In this document: positions 41,551-50,227 of the stretch, piece by piece
Position numbering within the stretch: position 1 is the first letter of the stretch
Layout of the letters: the number at the start of each line of letters is the position of its first letter
Source of the DNA: Nitrospirota bacterium
GTDB lineage: Bacteria > Nitrospirota > UBA9217
NCBI GenBank assembly: GCA_020052615.1
Contig: JAGVOT010000090.1
Coordinates: 1 to 62,740, forward strand
Reading direction: 5' to 3'
DNA length: 62,740 nt
The notes under the pieces: model-generated
Seen by the model: the letters and a program-made list of their open reading frames with translations, nothing else
Database searches by the model: none
What the model was told of the DNA's origin: nothing
Translations under genes and position numbers: made by a program

Positions 41551-44529
41551 ATGATGACGCAGGTCGCGCAGAGATTGCCCGGCATCGGCTTTGAGGCGCA
41601 GCCCTCGACGCAGAGGGAGCACTTGCCACGCATGGACGTGGCTGTTTTCGTGGGATTTGCCGCGTCAGGGCCGTTGCACACGCCGGTCGCGGTGGAGGAT
41701 GCAGCCCAGTTCGAGGCGGTCTTCGGCATTGACGCCCCCCTTGCCTGGGACGAGCAGCACAGTCGGCCCGTGTACGCTAATCTCGCCCCCGCGGTGAGGG
41801 CCTTCTTCCGGAACGGCGGCCGGCGCTGCTGGGTCATCCGCGTGGCAAGAGCGGCGCGTGACGATGAAGAGCGGACCGGGGAAAAGGCCGCCCAGTATAA
41901 CTATTTTCCGATTCCCGGCCTTGCGCGGGTGGATTTTGACGAGTCCGGCAGGAAGCTTGTCGCTGTCACGCCTGCTTTTGCCCGGGCGCGGTCGGAAGGC
42001 AGCTGGTCCGATTCGCTGCGCACCGGGACCGTCCTCGCTTCGCTCGCCGTTGAGATTGTCTCAGTCTCGCCGGACGGACGCACAGTCGATGTCAAGGTAA
42101 GATCGAAAGCCGGGATCGCGCCGGGCGATCTTTTGCGAGTGTCCTTTGAAGATGGTCATATTCTATTGCTTGCAGTCGATACAGTTCAACAACCACCGGC
42201 TTCTCCGCCTCTCTCTCCTCCGCTTGACATCAATGTCGTGAGGGCCTCGGGTCGTTCTATCTGGCTTGGGCCTGTTGCTGAAGCAAGTCCACCGCCTTCC
42301 GTATGCGTTCATGTATTCGGTCAGGGGCCGAACTCTGTATGCAGCCCGCCGGTCTCGCCCCCATCCGGACAGGGCGGCCGATCCGGCTTCGAGGAAGAAC
42401 AATGGTGCGAGTTATCCGGCAATATCATCAAGTCCGATCCCTCCACTAAAACAATGTCGATCGGCCTGACTACTCTGCCGGCGGAGCTGCCGGCGCCCGG
42501 TTCCCTGATACGGGTCGAATGGAATGAACGGCAGGTATGGATGTCGGTACGGAGCGCCGGGTACGAAACCGGAGAAGGATCCCCAGCGAGCAAGGGGGCC
42601 TGCCTGCAGGGCGAGGCTGTCGAGATTGCTTATGATGCACCTGTCTGTTCGCAAAAACCAGTTTCCGGCGAGATACTCAGCTTCGATCTTCACGCTCAAC
42701 GAGGTGTTGACTATTTCGTTTCCCTCCGCGGCCTCGGGTTTACTCCGCGGCATCCGCGATACTGGGGAAAACTGCCTACCGATCGGGAACTTTACGGCGG
42801 GCCGGGCGCCGCAGGGGAGAGAGAACGCACCGCAGCAGCCTTCGTCGAGGAGCGTATGGATTTTTGGAGCTTGCACGGAGGCGGCCGTTTTCCCCTGGCA
42901 AAGAGCGAAAAGGAACCGCAAAGGGAAAACTCATTCTGCTTCCCGATCGGCATGCCCTTCGTTCTCAATCGCGACTGGTTCGTCGGCGCCGTAAAGCTCG
43001 CCGCAACGCCGCTGGAGAGGGACGGCCTCGCCTCGTTCACGGCAGACCTCTTTCTCGATCACGGGCTGGTCGGATACGGCCTGCACACCCTGATGTCCCA
43101 GGCGGATTTTATCCGCTACCAGGCCCCGACGATCCGAAAACTACAGGGCATCCATGCGGCGATAGAGATCGACGAGGCGACGATCATCAGTGTTCCCGAC
43201 GCGGTTCATCGGGGATGGAAGAAGAAGAAGCCTGATGAGCAGCCTAAGGACAAGGAACCGGAATCAAAGCCGGAATATCGGCCGGAATGGTGGCATTTCG
43301 AACAATGCGGCCTGTCTCCTGCAGAGCAAAAGAAGCGCTCCGAAGACAAAGACCACCGAAGAAGAGACCCCTTACAGGGGAACTTCCTCAACTGCTCCAT
43401 TCGGGTAATAAAACCTCCAACAGGTCTCGATGCCGGAAAACCGGACCTGTCGGGTTCCTTCGTCCTTACGTGGTCATTCGGACAGCAAGCCCGGTTCGCG
43501 GTGCAGGAAGCGACAAGTCCTGACTGGGCCGGAGCTGCGGTCATGTATGAGGGCGGGGACAACCGGATTGCAATTTACGGACGGCAACCCGGGACCTATT
43601 ACTATCGGGTCCGGGCTGAGGAAAATGGCGATACAAGCGACTGGTCGGCCGGCATAGCGGTGCAGGTCGGTGAGCCGCTGCCGTGGACGCAGAACAAGAC
43701 GGAGCAGTATTCAACCGAGGCGCTTGAGACGCTTCTTGCTGTGCAGAGGGCGCTTCTGCGCACGTGCGCGGCGCGGGGAGATCTGTTTGCCGTGCTTTCC
43801 CTCCCGGAGCACTATCGGGAAAACGACTGCGCAGTCCATAAAAAAACATTGAAAGAAGCGGTACCCGGAGGACTGGAGCCGGCAGCCCTCAGCTACGGCG
43901 CGCTCTATCATCCCTGGGTGACCACTCGGGACGAGAGTCCGGTCAATCCGCTGCGGACCGTTCCGCCGGAAGGCCCCCTGTGCGGCATCTTCGCGGAACG
44001 GGCGATGAGACGCGGCGCATGGGTGGCTCCGGCCAATGTCCCGGTGAACAATGCGCTCATGCTTGACCCGCCCGTCCTTCCCGAGCGCAGGCTTGAACTG
44101 CAGGAGGCGCGGGTCAATCTTCTCAGGCAGGAAGCTCGGGGCTTTCTGGTCCTGAGCGCCGACACCATGAGCGACGACCCTGAGCTTCGCCCGATCAATG
44201 TACGCCGTCTGCTGACATTGCTCAGGAAACTGGCGCTGCGGATGGGACAGCGGTACGTGTTCGAGCCGAATAACGCTTCATTTCATCGGCTTGTCCAGCG
44301 GAGCTTCGAGGCTATGCTGGACGAACTGTTCATGCGAGGCGCGTTCGCCGGACCGACGCCGGCGACATCCTATCAGGTCGTAACCGGGAACGGGCTCAAT
44401 ACGCCGCAAAGCCTGGAGGCGGGGCGGTTCATTGTTGAGCTGAAGGTCGCGCCGTCGAAACCCCTTCACTTTCTGACGATACGCCTGGTGCAGACGGGCG
44501 ACGGGGCGGCTGTTTCGGAGGGAAGATAA
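41551..44529 (+). CDS. CIS sheath protein 2 with a large insertion containing a fibronectin-III-like stretch
   Basis: A 992-residue sheath-family protein, longer than usual. The N-terminus (MDVAVFVGFAASGPLHTPV... YANLAPAVRAFFRNGGRRCWVIRVAR) and C-terminus (INVRRLLTLLRKLALRMGQRYVFEPN) are sheath-like. The central ~550 residues are an insertion. One part, around residues 640-710, has the FN3-like pattern SFVLTWSFGQQARFAVQEA...GTYYYRVRAEENGDTSDWS. The true start is ATG 41551 (or 41554), because the longer frame upstream overlaps the tube gene. A second sheath could form the tail-end collar. The stop is three bases before the tube-2 gene. Confidence 0.88.
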   Translation: MMTQVAQRLPGIGFEAQPSTQREHLPRMDVAVFVGFAASGPLHTPVAVEDAAQFEAVFGIDAPLAWDEQHSRPVYANLAPAVRAFFRNGGRRCWVIRVARAARDDEERTGEKAAQYNYFPIPGLARVDFDESGRKLVAVTPAFARARSEGSWSDSLRTGTVLASLAVEIVSVSPDGRTVDVKVRSKAGIAPGDLLRVSFEDGHILLLAVDTVQQPPASPPLSPPLDINVVRASGRSIWLGPVAEASPPPSVCVHVFGQGPNSVCSPPVSPPSGQGGRSGFEEEQWCELSGNIIKSDPSTKTMSIGLTTLPAELPAPGSLIRVEWNERQVWMSVRSAGYETGEGSPASKGACLQGEAVEIAYDAPVCSQKPVSGEILSFDLHAQRGVDYFVSLRGLGFTPRHPRYWGKLPTDRELYGGPGAAGERERTAAAFVEERMDFWSLHGGGRFPLAKSEKEPQRENSFCFPIGMPFVLNRDWFVGAVKLAATPLERDGLASFTADLFLDHGLVGYGLHTLMSQADFIRYQAPTIRKLQGIHAAIEIDEATIISVPDAVHRGWKKKKPDEQPKDKEPESKPEYRPEWWHFEQCGLSPAEQKKRSEDKDHRRRDPLQGNFLNCSIRVIKPPTGLDAGKPDLSGSFVLTWSFGQQARFAVQEATSPDWAGAAVMYEGGDNRIAIYGRQPGTYYYRVRAEENGDTSDWSAGIAVQVGEPLPWTQNKTEQYSTEALETLLAVQRALLRTCAARGDLFAVLSLPEHYRENDCAVHKKTLKEAVPGGLEPAALSYGALYHPWVTTRDESPVNPLRTVPPEGPLCGIFAERAMRRGAWVAPANVPVNNALMLDPPVLPERRLELQEARVNLLRQEARGFLVLSADTMSDDPELRPINVRRLLTLLRKLALRMGQRYVFEPNNASFHRLVQRSFEAMLDELFMRGAFAGPTPATSYQVVTGNGLNTPQSLEAGRFIVELKVAPSKPLHFLTIRLVQTGDGAAVSEGR

Positions 44530-44532
44530 GGC

Positions 44533-45003
44533 ATGGCGAATCCTGCTGCAGAGACGGTGAAATATCCTTTTACCGCCTTTAACTTCTCCGTGGAGATAAA
44601 CATCCTCGGCGTCGAAGGGAACATCTGCTCCGCCGCCTTTTCGGAGTGCGACGGTCTCGAGATGACCATGGAGCTCAAGACGATCCGGGACGGCGGCAAC
44701 AACGGCCGCCAGGTACGCCTGACGGGGCCCGTTGCGTACGGTCAGTTGACGCTGAAGCGGGGCATGACCGAAAATTACGACCTTTGGACGTGGTTTCAGA
44801 CCGTGGTGAGCAACGCGGGCTTCCGCGCAGACGCCGATGTGGTCCTGTTTGCCGAGGACGGCGTCACGGAGCGTGTGCGGTTCACACTTTCCCGGTGTGT
44901 GCCGGTGAAGCTTAAAATGCCGGCGCTGAACGGCAAGGACGGCATGGTTGCTGTCGAAGAGCTGCAATTGGCATATGAAGCGATATCGCGCAAGCCCGCG
45001 TGA
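44533..45003 (+). CDS. CIS inner tube protein 2
   Basis: A 156-residue tube paralogue. It shares with tube 1 the pattern FNFSVEI...AFSECDGLEMTMELKTIRDG...LTLKRGMTENYDLWTWFQ. In CIS particles a second tube protein often forms the first ring on the spike. It lies three bases after sheath 2. Confidence is high for the family; its position in the particle is inference. Confidence 0.9.
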   Translation: MANPAAETVKYPFTAFNFSVEINILGVEGNICSAAFSECDGLEMTMELKTIRDGGNNGRQVRLTGPVAYGQLTLKRGMTENYDLWTWFQTVVSNAGFRADADVVLFAEDGVTERVRFTLSRCVPVKLKMPALNGKDGMVAVEELQLAYEAISRKPA

Positions 45004-45060
45004 AAGCGCGAATTGAACATGATTCGATAATCCGTTGCGGACCATGAAGGAGCGCCTGCC

Positions 45061-45738
45061 ATGTCACTGCAGAGAGCGAAACTCATAGCGCTGGAGGAAG
45101 ATCTCAAAACGGAGAAGCCCGCGCCGGACAATCACGAGGTCACGGTGCAGTTCAACCCGGAGACGCTCAAGCTGAGCTATGCCAACCAGATCGACACAAA
45201 GGACCAGAGCAGCGGAACGGCGGGAAAACAGTTCATCGGCTCCGGCACGACAAAGCTGTCCCTGCAGCTCTGGTTCGATGCGACGGCGCCCATGCCGGAA
45301 GGGGAAGCGCCCGTCGACGATGTGCGCAAGCTGACGCAGAGGGTCGTTTACTTCATGACGCCCCAGGGGTCGAAAGCTGACCCGAAGATACTCCTTCCGC
45401 CCGGCGTCCGCTTCCAGTGGGGCACCTTTCTGTTCGAAGGCGTCATGGATTCCCTGGAGGAATCCATCGAATTCTTTTCCAGCGACGGCCTGCCGCTCCG
45501 CGCGAGCGTATCATTGAACCTTTCCCAGCAGAAGATCCTGGAGGTGAAGTTTGCGGATGGCGAAGGGCCGGGCACGCATCCCCTGGTACAGGCCACGGCC
45601 GGGAGCAATCTGCATGCGCTGGCCGACGGTAGCGGCAAAGGGCGTGACGTGAAGCGGATCGCGGCCGCGAACGGGATCGAAAACATGCGCCTGCTGGCCC
45701 CGGGCCAGCTGATCGACCTGAATCGCCGCCGCTCGTAG
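45061..45738 (+). CDS. LysM-type CIS tube/baseplate adaptor (Pvc7-like)
   Basis: A 225-residue protein. The first 150 residues follow the CIS-adaptor pattern (EVTVQFNPETLKLSYANQIDTKDQSSG...TKLSLQLWFDAT...RFQWGTFLFEGVMDSLEESIEFFSSDG), and the end contains a LysM-like module (SNLHALADGSGKGRDVKRIAAANGIENMRLLAPGQLIDL). It connects the tube with the hub/spike. AAGGAGCGCCTGCC precedes the ATG. It is followed by a very short gene and the hub. Confidence 0.88.
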   Translation: MSLQRAKLIALEEDLKTEKPAPDNHEVTVQFNPETLKLSYANQIDTKDQSSGTAGKQFIGSGTTKLSLQLWFDATAPMPEGEAPVDDVRKLTQRVVYFMTPQGSKADPKILLPPGVRFQWGTFLFEGVMDSLEESIEFFSSDGLPLRASVSLNLSQQKILEVKFADGEGPGTHPLVQATAGSNLHALADGSGKGRDVKRIAAANGIENMRLLAPGQLIDLNRRRS

Positions 45739-45760
45739 GCGATAGTGCGGGAGGACAGCC

Positions 45761-45925
45761 ATGGGAGTCGTGATAAACGAGTTCGAAGTGGTATCGGAGA
45801 ACCAGCCGGCCGAGGGTCCGGCCGGCGCTGCGGCCGCGCCTCCTCCCGAGGCGGCGACGCCGCATGATCTTGAGAGGATCATTCAGCGGCGGGCCGAGCG
45901 CGCTGAACGGGTATGGGCCCACTGA
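45761..45925 (+). CDS. Short CIS protein (54 residues) between adaptor and hub
   Basis: A small gene of 54 residues, MGVVINEFEVV..., with a Pro/Ala-rich middle (AEGPAGAAAAPPPEA) and a charged C-terminal helix (LERIIQRRAERAERVWAH). GGGAGGACAGCC lies before the ATG and the hub gene starts seven bases after the stop. Small proteins in this position occur in many CIS loci (Pvc6-like) and probably belong to the baseplate. It is too short for most gene callers. Confidence 0.7.
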   Translation: MGVVINEFEVVSENQPAEGPAGAAAAPPPEAATPHDLERIIQRRAERAERVWAH

Positions 45926-45931
45926 GCGACG

Positions 45932-47005
45932 ATGATGAACACAGCCAATCAAAGCGGCATACAGAGCGCACGGCCCGTGATCGCGGTCGACGGCCGGGAC
46001 CACGACGCCTTGAGCGGCGGCCTGCTGGGCCTGTCCATCAGGGAAGATGTGAACGGACTCTATTGCTGCGAGGCCCTGTTCGGCAATTGGGGATCGGTGA
46101 ACAACTCAACGACTTTTCTGTATTTCGACCGGAGCACGCTCGATTTCGGAAAGGCTTTTGCCGTCAAGATGGGCAGCGACACGATCTTCGAAGGACGCAT
46201 TTTCGGCCTGGAAGCGAACTTTCCGGGACGCGGCTCACCCCAGCTCGCGGTCCTGGCCGAAGACCGGTTCCAGGACCTCCGGATGACCCGCCGGAGCCGG
46301 ACCTTTACGGACCTGAGCGACGCGGATATCATCAGCCAGGTCGCAACGGAGCATGGGCTCCAGCCGGACGTGGCCGTTGACGGGCCGGGCCACACGGTGC
46401 TGGCGCAGGTGAACCAGAGCGATCTGGCGTTCCTGCGGGAACGGGCGCGAACCATCGACGCGGAGGTCTGGATGGAAGGAAGCACGATGCACGCGAAATC
46501 ACACGCGGGCAGGGGCGGGGGGCGGCTCCAGTTGACGCACGGAAGCACCATGCGGGAGTTCACCGCCCTGGCCGATCTGGCAGGGCAGCGCACGGCCATG
46601 TGCGTATGCGGATGGGACGTTTCGGGCAAGGCCGCCCTGAAGCACGAAGCGACCGACGTCGTCATCAGCAGCGAATTGAGCGGCGACGAGAGCGGGACAA
46701 GCATCCTGGCGTCGGCCTTCGGACAGCGCAAGGAGACCCTGGCGCATGCGATCCCGCTGACCGCCCGGGAAGCGCAGACCCATGCCGAGTCGCTCTTCAA
46801 GATGAGCGCAAGGCGGTTCGTGGTCGGGCGGGGCGTCACGGACACCGACGCGCGGCTTCGCGTCGGGACCAATGTGGACCTGCAGGGAGTGGGGCCTCTT
46901 TTCAGCGGGACCTATTATGTGTCCGCCGTGAATCATCTTTTTGACGGTGAAAAAGGCCTTCGCACCGAATTCACGGCCGAGCGGCCGGGAATAGGACGGG
47001 TGTAA
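45932..47005 (+). CDS. CIS hub protein (VgrG N-terminal/gpD-like)
   Basis: A 357-residue protein like phage late-control gpD or the gp27-like half of VgrG. RPVIAVDGRDHDALSGGLLGLSIREDVNGLYCCEALFGNWG at the N-terminus, RSRTFTDLSDADIISQVATEHGL in the middle, and SDLAFLRERARTIDAEVWMEGSTMHA are diagnostic. It forms the trimeric hub. The spike part is encoded by the next gene, with which it overlaps by one base (TAATG). Confidence 0.88.
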   Translation: MMNTANQSGIQSARPVIAVDGRDHDALSGGLLGLSIREDVNGLYCCEALFGNWGSVNNSTTFLYFDRSTLDFGKAFAVKMGSDTIFEGRIFGLEANFPGRGSPQLAVLAEDRFQDLRMTRRSRTFTDLSDADIISQVATEHGLQPDVAVDGPGHTVLAQVNQSDLAFLRERARTIDAEVWMEGSTMHAKSHAGRGGGRLQLTHGSTMREFTALADLAGQRTAMCVCGWDVSGKAALKHEATDVVISSELSGDESGTSILASAFGQRKETLAHAIPLTAREAQTHAESLFKMSARRFVVGRGVTDTDARLRVGTNVDLQGVGPLFSGTYYVSAVNHLFDGEKGLRTEFTAERPGIGRV

Positions 47006-47727
47006 TGGACCGGCACGAACAAACGCCGCTTGCGATGGTCCTGGAGTCAAGGCTGGCTGCCGGCCTGGGCGGAAGGTGGTACGGCGTTTTTCCCGCGCTG
47101 GTGACCGACATTCGAGACCCCGACGGTCAGGGCAGGGTAAAGATCACGCTGCCCTGGTCGCCGGACAGCGACGGAGGCAGGTACGAGGCCTGGGCCCGGG
47201 TGGCAACGATGATGGGCGGCAGCCGTCGGGGAAGCTGGTTCATTCCGGACGTCAATGACGAAGTGCTGGCGGCCTTTGAAGCGGGCGACCCGCGCAGGCC
47301 CTACGTGGTCGGCGGATTGTGGAACGGTCAGGACAACCCTCCGGAGTCCATGGACGGCGCGGGAAAGAACTTCAAGAAAGTGCTGCGTTCGCGCAACGGC
47401 GTCACGATCACCCTCGACGACTCGGACGGCCGGGAAACCATGGTCCTCGAGACACCGGGCGGGCAAAAGATCACCCTGAAGGACGGACCGGGCTCCGTCG
47501 AGATCGTGGACAGCAACGGCAATTCCGTGAAGCTTGAAACGAGCGGGGTGACCGTTACGGCGTCGGCCAAGGTCACTATCAACGCGAGCGTGGCGGAGAT
47601 CTCGGCGGGCACGCTGACGGTCAACGCGGGCATGTCGAAATTCAGCGGCGTTGTTCAGGCCGACACGGTCATCAGCAACAGCGTGATCAGCGCGTCCTAT
47701 ACGCCGGGCGCGGGGAACATATGGTGA
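47005..47727 (+). CDS. CIS spike protein (gpV/gp5-like)
   Basis: A 240-residue spike. The OB-like N-terminal part (YGVFPALVTDIRDPDGQGRVKITLPWSPDSDGGRYEAWARVATMMGG) and then PDVNDEVLAAFEAGDPRRPYVVGGLWN are gpV-like. The remaining residues (about 125-240) form beta-helix-type repeats (GVTITLDDSDGRETMVLETPGGQKITLKDG). The needle end may be completed by a PAAR protein, which is not found in this window. Together with the previous gene it equals one Pvc8/VgrG. Confidence 0.88.
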   Translation: MDRHEQTPLAMVLESRLAAGLGGRWYGVFPALVTDIRDPDGQGRVKITLPWSPDSDGGRYEAWARVATMMGGSRRGSWFIPDVNDEVLAAFEAGDPRRPYVVGGLWNGQDNPPESMDGAGKNFKKVLRSRNGVTITLDDSDGRETMVLETPGGQKITLKDGPGSVEIVDSNGNSVKLETSGVTVTASAKVTINASVAEISAGTLTVNAGMSKFSGVVQADTVISNSVISASYTPGAGNIW

Positions 47728-49823
47728 ACGGACTGGTACGACATGAGGCGAAATGGCTGGCGCCCGCGCCGCTCTGGAGGAACGGAAGCGTCGCCGAGTC
47801 GGGCGGCGGCAATGGATCGGCGTGGCAGCCGGCGATCCTGCGCTTCGACAACGACCTTTTCATGGATGAGGTCCTTGCCGTTCTGGCCTACGCTCCTGAT
47901 CGTCTGACCGAGTGGGTCGCGAAGCCGGAAGCGTGGCATGCGCCCCAGCCGTCGCCGTCCGCTGCGCCGCAACTCCAGACAGCGCAGCCGGTGACCGCAT
48001 TGTCGAAAAAACTGAAGCGGCAGCAGGCCAAACGCGAAGGCGCGGCCGCGGGCGCCGCGAAGCAGGAGCCGTCAGCCGGCGGTCTTTCCGCGAGCGGGGA
48101 GGCGGAGAAGCCTTTGTTCAAGCTCTATCAACCGGCGCATCAGCGCTATTACCTTGTTGCGGCCTCGCTCGTTTGCCAGCAGTTCGGAATGCCCGATCGC
48201 CGCGTCGACGCGGGTCGGCAGGAGTCGACGGGCTTCGTCATCCGGCGCGTCGTCTACGCGGACGCCGACGAAGCGTCGGCAGCGCCATACGACGCAACCG
48301 GCGATAAATGGTCGGAATACGCCTACGTTGCAACGCCCGACGGCTTTGGCTGGAAGCTCATCCCGACGGAGCAGCGAACGGAAATGCAAAGTGGAGAAGA
48401 GCGGCTGCCGCTCTTCTCGCTGAATTTCACTGAAACGGCCGGTCAGCCGCGCCGCATGCTCGCCGGGCTGATCCCGGTGGGGAAGCGCGAGGCCTATTTA
48501 TCAGCAATGCCCTATGTTGAGAGGGAGACCGCTGAGGCCGCGGGCGAGGCAAAGCTGGAAAAGGCGCGGCAGGCGCTTCTGGCGCTGTTCGATGAAAAGG
48601 TCATATCACCCTGGGCGGCATTGATCGAGCAGGCTGCAACGTTACGAAGATCGATAGATGACGCGAATGAGAAGCTGCCATCGTTTGACCTGGGTTCCAA
48701 CGCTGAGACGAAAAAGCAGGAAGAGCGAATCAAGATCCTTAAAAGCTCAAGAGACCAGATCCAGACGGTCTCCTGGTACGTGCTCCTCGATTTTTCAGAG
48801 TTTCTGCAGCGGTACTTTGGAGAGCTGCGGCAGGCGATCATCAATGATGACGAAACCGCCCTTGCCACCGACGAAGGGCGAACGTTGTATCGGGAACTGA
48901 AAAAAATCACTATCGCTTATAGCCACATACGGGAATACTACCCCGTCCTGCTGTCTCCACCCGCTACCTATTATGACAATAAGAACCTTAAGGTGAGTTT
49001 GATCGACGCGCTGAAGGTGGTCGAAGACTTCCGTTCCCGTCTCGAAGAAACCACGGGATTCTATAACGGAGAAAGTCTGATCGGATCGACCCCATGGCCC
49101 GGCTTTAGCTTTCCGCTGACAGACCCGGGCCTGGATGATCTGAAAAACGGGCCCCTGCCAAAGCTCGCAGTAACTGAATCAGGGTTGGCGGACTGGGAAG
49201 TCGCGATAGCCAGGCTTGATGAACTGTCCCGCCTCATGAAAGAGGCGCTGCCGGACACGGCGGAAACGCCGCCCGAGATCACTCTTCCGCAGGTCCCGCG
49301 GGCGCCGCTGGACCCGCGCGACGGGTGGTTCGTGATCCGCTGCATGTTCGAGCGGCCCAACTGCGGGCCATTGCACCCGGCCGTCATGAGCAGGCCGACG
49401 GAGAAGTTCCAGATGGCGGCGTTCTTCGATCCCGACGCGCCGGCGCGGCAGGTCAGGATATCGCTCCCGATGGACATCTCTCCTGCCGGACTGCGGAAGT
49501 TCAGAAAGAGCGCTACCTTAATGATGTCCGACATGCTCTGTGGAAAGGTCGGGGAGATCCGCAAGCTGACATTCGGGGACCTGGTGCTGTCGGTGCTCCC
49601 CTGGCCCTTTCATAAAGATCTGCCCGAGCCGGAAAAGACGGGCCCCTGCACCGATAAAAACGGCAGTGCAGGCATGTATTGCTCGCTCTCCATCCCGATC
49701 GTGACGCTCGCGGCGCTGATCCTCCTGATCATCATTGTCGCTCTGTTCGATATGTTCTTCCGCTGGCTTCCGTTCCTGTTCACCTGTTTCCCGATCCCGG
49801 GGATGAAGGGAAAGAAGACATGA
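47721..49823 (+). CDS. CIS-associated 700-residue protein with C-terminal membrane segments
   Basis: The N-terminal 60 residues (ILRFDNDLFMDEVLAVLAYAPDRL) and the block EKPLFKLYQPAHQRYYLVAASLVCQQFGMPDRRVD after an Ala/Gln-rich linker are typical of CIS-associated proteins. The middle (270-500) is helical and may be a coiled coil. Near the end there is a strongly hydrophobic stretch of about 40 residues (IPIVTLAALILLIIIVALF followed by RWLPFLFTCFPI) that could form one or two membrane helices. The upstream gene overlaps by seven bases and gp25 by four. Function unknown; a membrane attachment role is proposed in the findings. Confidence 0.7.
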   Translation: MVNGLVRHEAKWLAPAPLWRNGSVAESGGGNGSAWQPAILRFDNDLFMDEVLAVLAYAPDRLTEWVAKPEAWHAPQPSPSAAPQLQTAQPVTALSKKLKRQQAKREGAAAGAAKQEPSAGGLSASGEAEKPLFKLYQPAHQRYYLVAASLVCQQFGMPDRRVDAGRQESTGFVIRRVVYADADEASAAPYDATGDKWSEYAYVATPDGFGWKLIPTEQRTEMQSGEERLPLFSLNFTETAGQPRRMLAGLIPVGKREAYLSAMPYVERETAEAAGEAKLEKARQALLALFDEKVISPWAALIEQAATLRRSIDDANEKLPSFDLGSNAETKKQEERIKILKSSRDQIQTVSWYVLLDFSEFLQRYFGELRQAIINDDETALATDEGRTLYRELKKITIAYSHIREYYPVLLSPPATYYDNKNLKVSLIDALKVVEDFRSRLEETTGFYNGESLIGSTPWPGFSFPLTDPGLDDLKNGPLPKLAVTESGLADWEVAIARLDELSRLMKEALPDTAETPPEITLPQVPRAPLDPRDGWFVIRCMFERPNCGPLHPAVMSRPTEKFQMAAFFDPDAPARQVRISLPMDISPAGLRKFRKSATLMMSDMLCGKVGEIRKLTFGDLVLSVLPWPFHKDLPEPEKTGPCTDKNGSAGMYCSLSIPIVTLAALILLIIIVALFDMFFRWLPFLFTCFPIPGMKGKKT

Positions 49824-50218
49824 CGGACGCAGGCCGCATATTCGGGCGGGGCTTGAAATTTCCGCCGCGCCTGGGACCGGACGGGCGGCTCCTCTGGTCC
49901 GAGGGAGAAGAGAACATCCGTGAAGCGATCCGGGTCGTTCTGATGACCGAGCCCCGCGAGCGACTTCGTTTGCCGGACTTCGGCGGCGGGCTTCGAAGCT
50001 TTCTGTTCGAGCCGAACACGCCGGCGACGCGCCAGCGGATCCAGGACCGCATTCAGAGGGCCCTGGCAGCGTGGGAGCCCCGCATCCGGGTCGAATCGGT
50101 GAGTGTCGATGCCGACCCGGCAGACCCGCGCGCGGCCGTGGCCACGATCACCTATAAACTGGTAGCCACGCAGGCCCGGGAGCAGCTCAGCCTGAACGTG
50201 GCCCTGACCGGCGCATAA
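49820..50218 (+). CDS. Baseplate wedge protein, gp25/GPW-like
   Basis: A 132-residue gp25-like protein: IREAIRVVLMTEPRERLRLPDFGGGLRSFLFEPNTPATRQRIQDRIQRALAAWEPRI matches the family block, including the EPRER/PDFG motif. It joins the sheath to the baseplate. The ATG at 49820 overlaps the stop of the upstream gene. Confidence 0.93.
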   Translation: MTDAGRIFGRGLKFPPRLGPDGRLLWSEGEENIREAIRVVLMTEPRERLRLPDFGGGLRSFLFEPNTPATRQRIQDRIQRALAAWEPRIRVESVSVDADPADPRAAVATITYKLVATQAREQLSLNVALTGA

Positions 50219-50227
50219 GGAGCGAAG

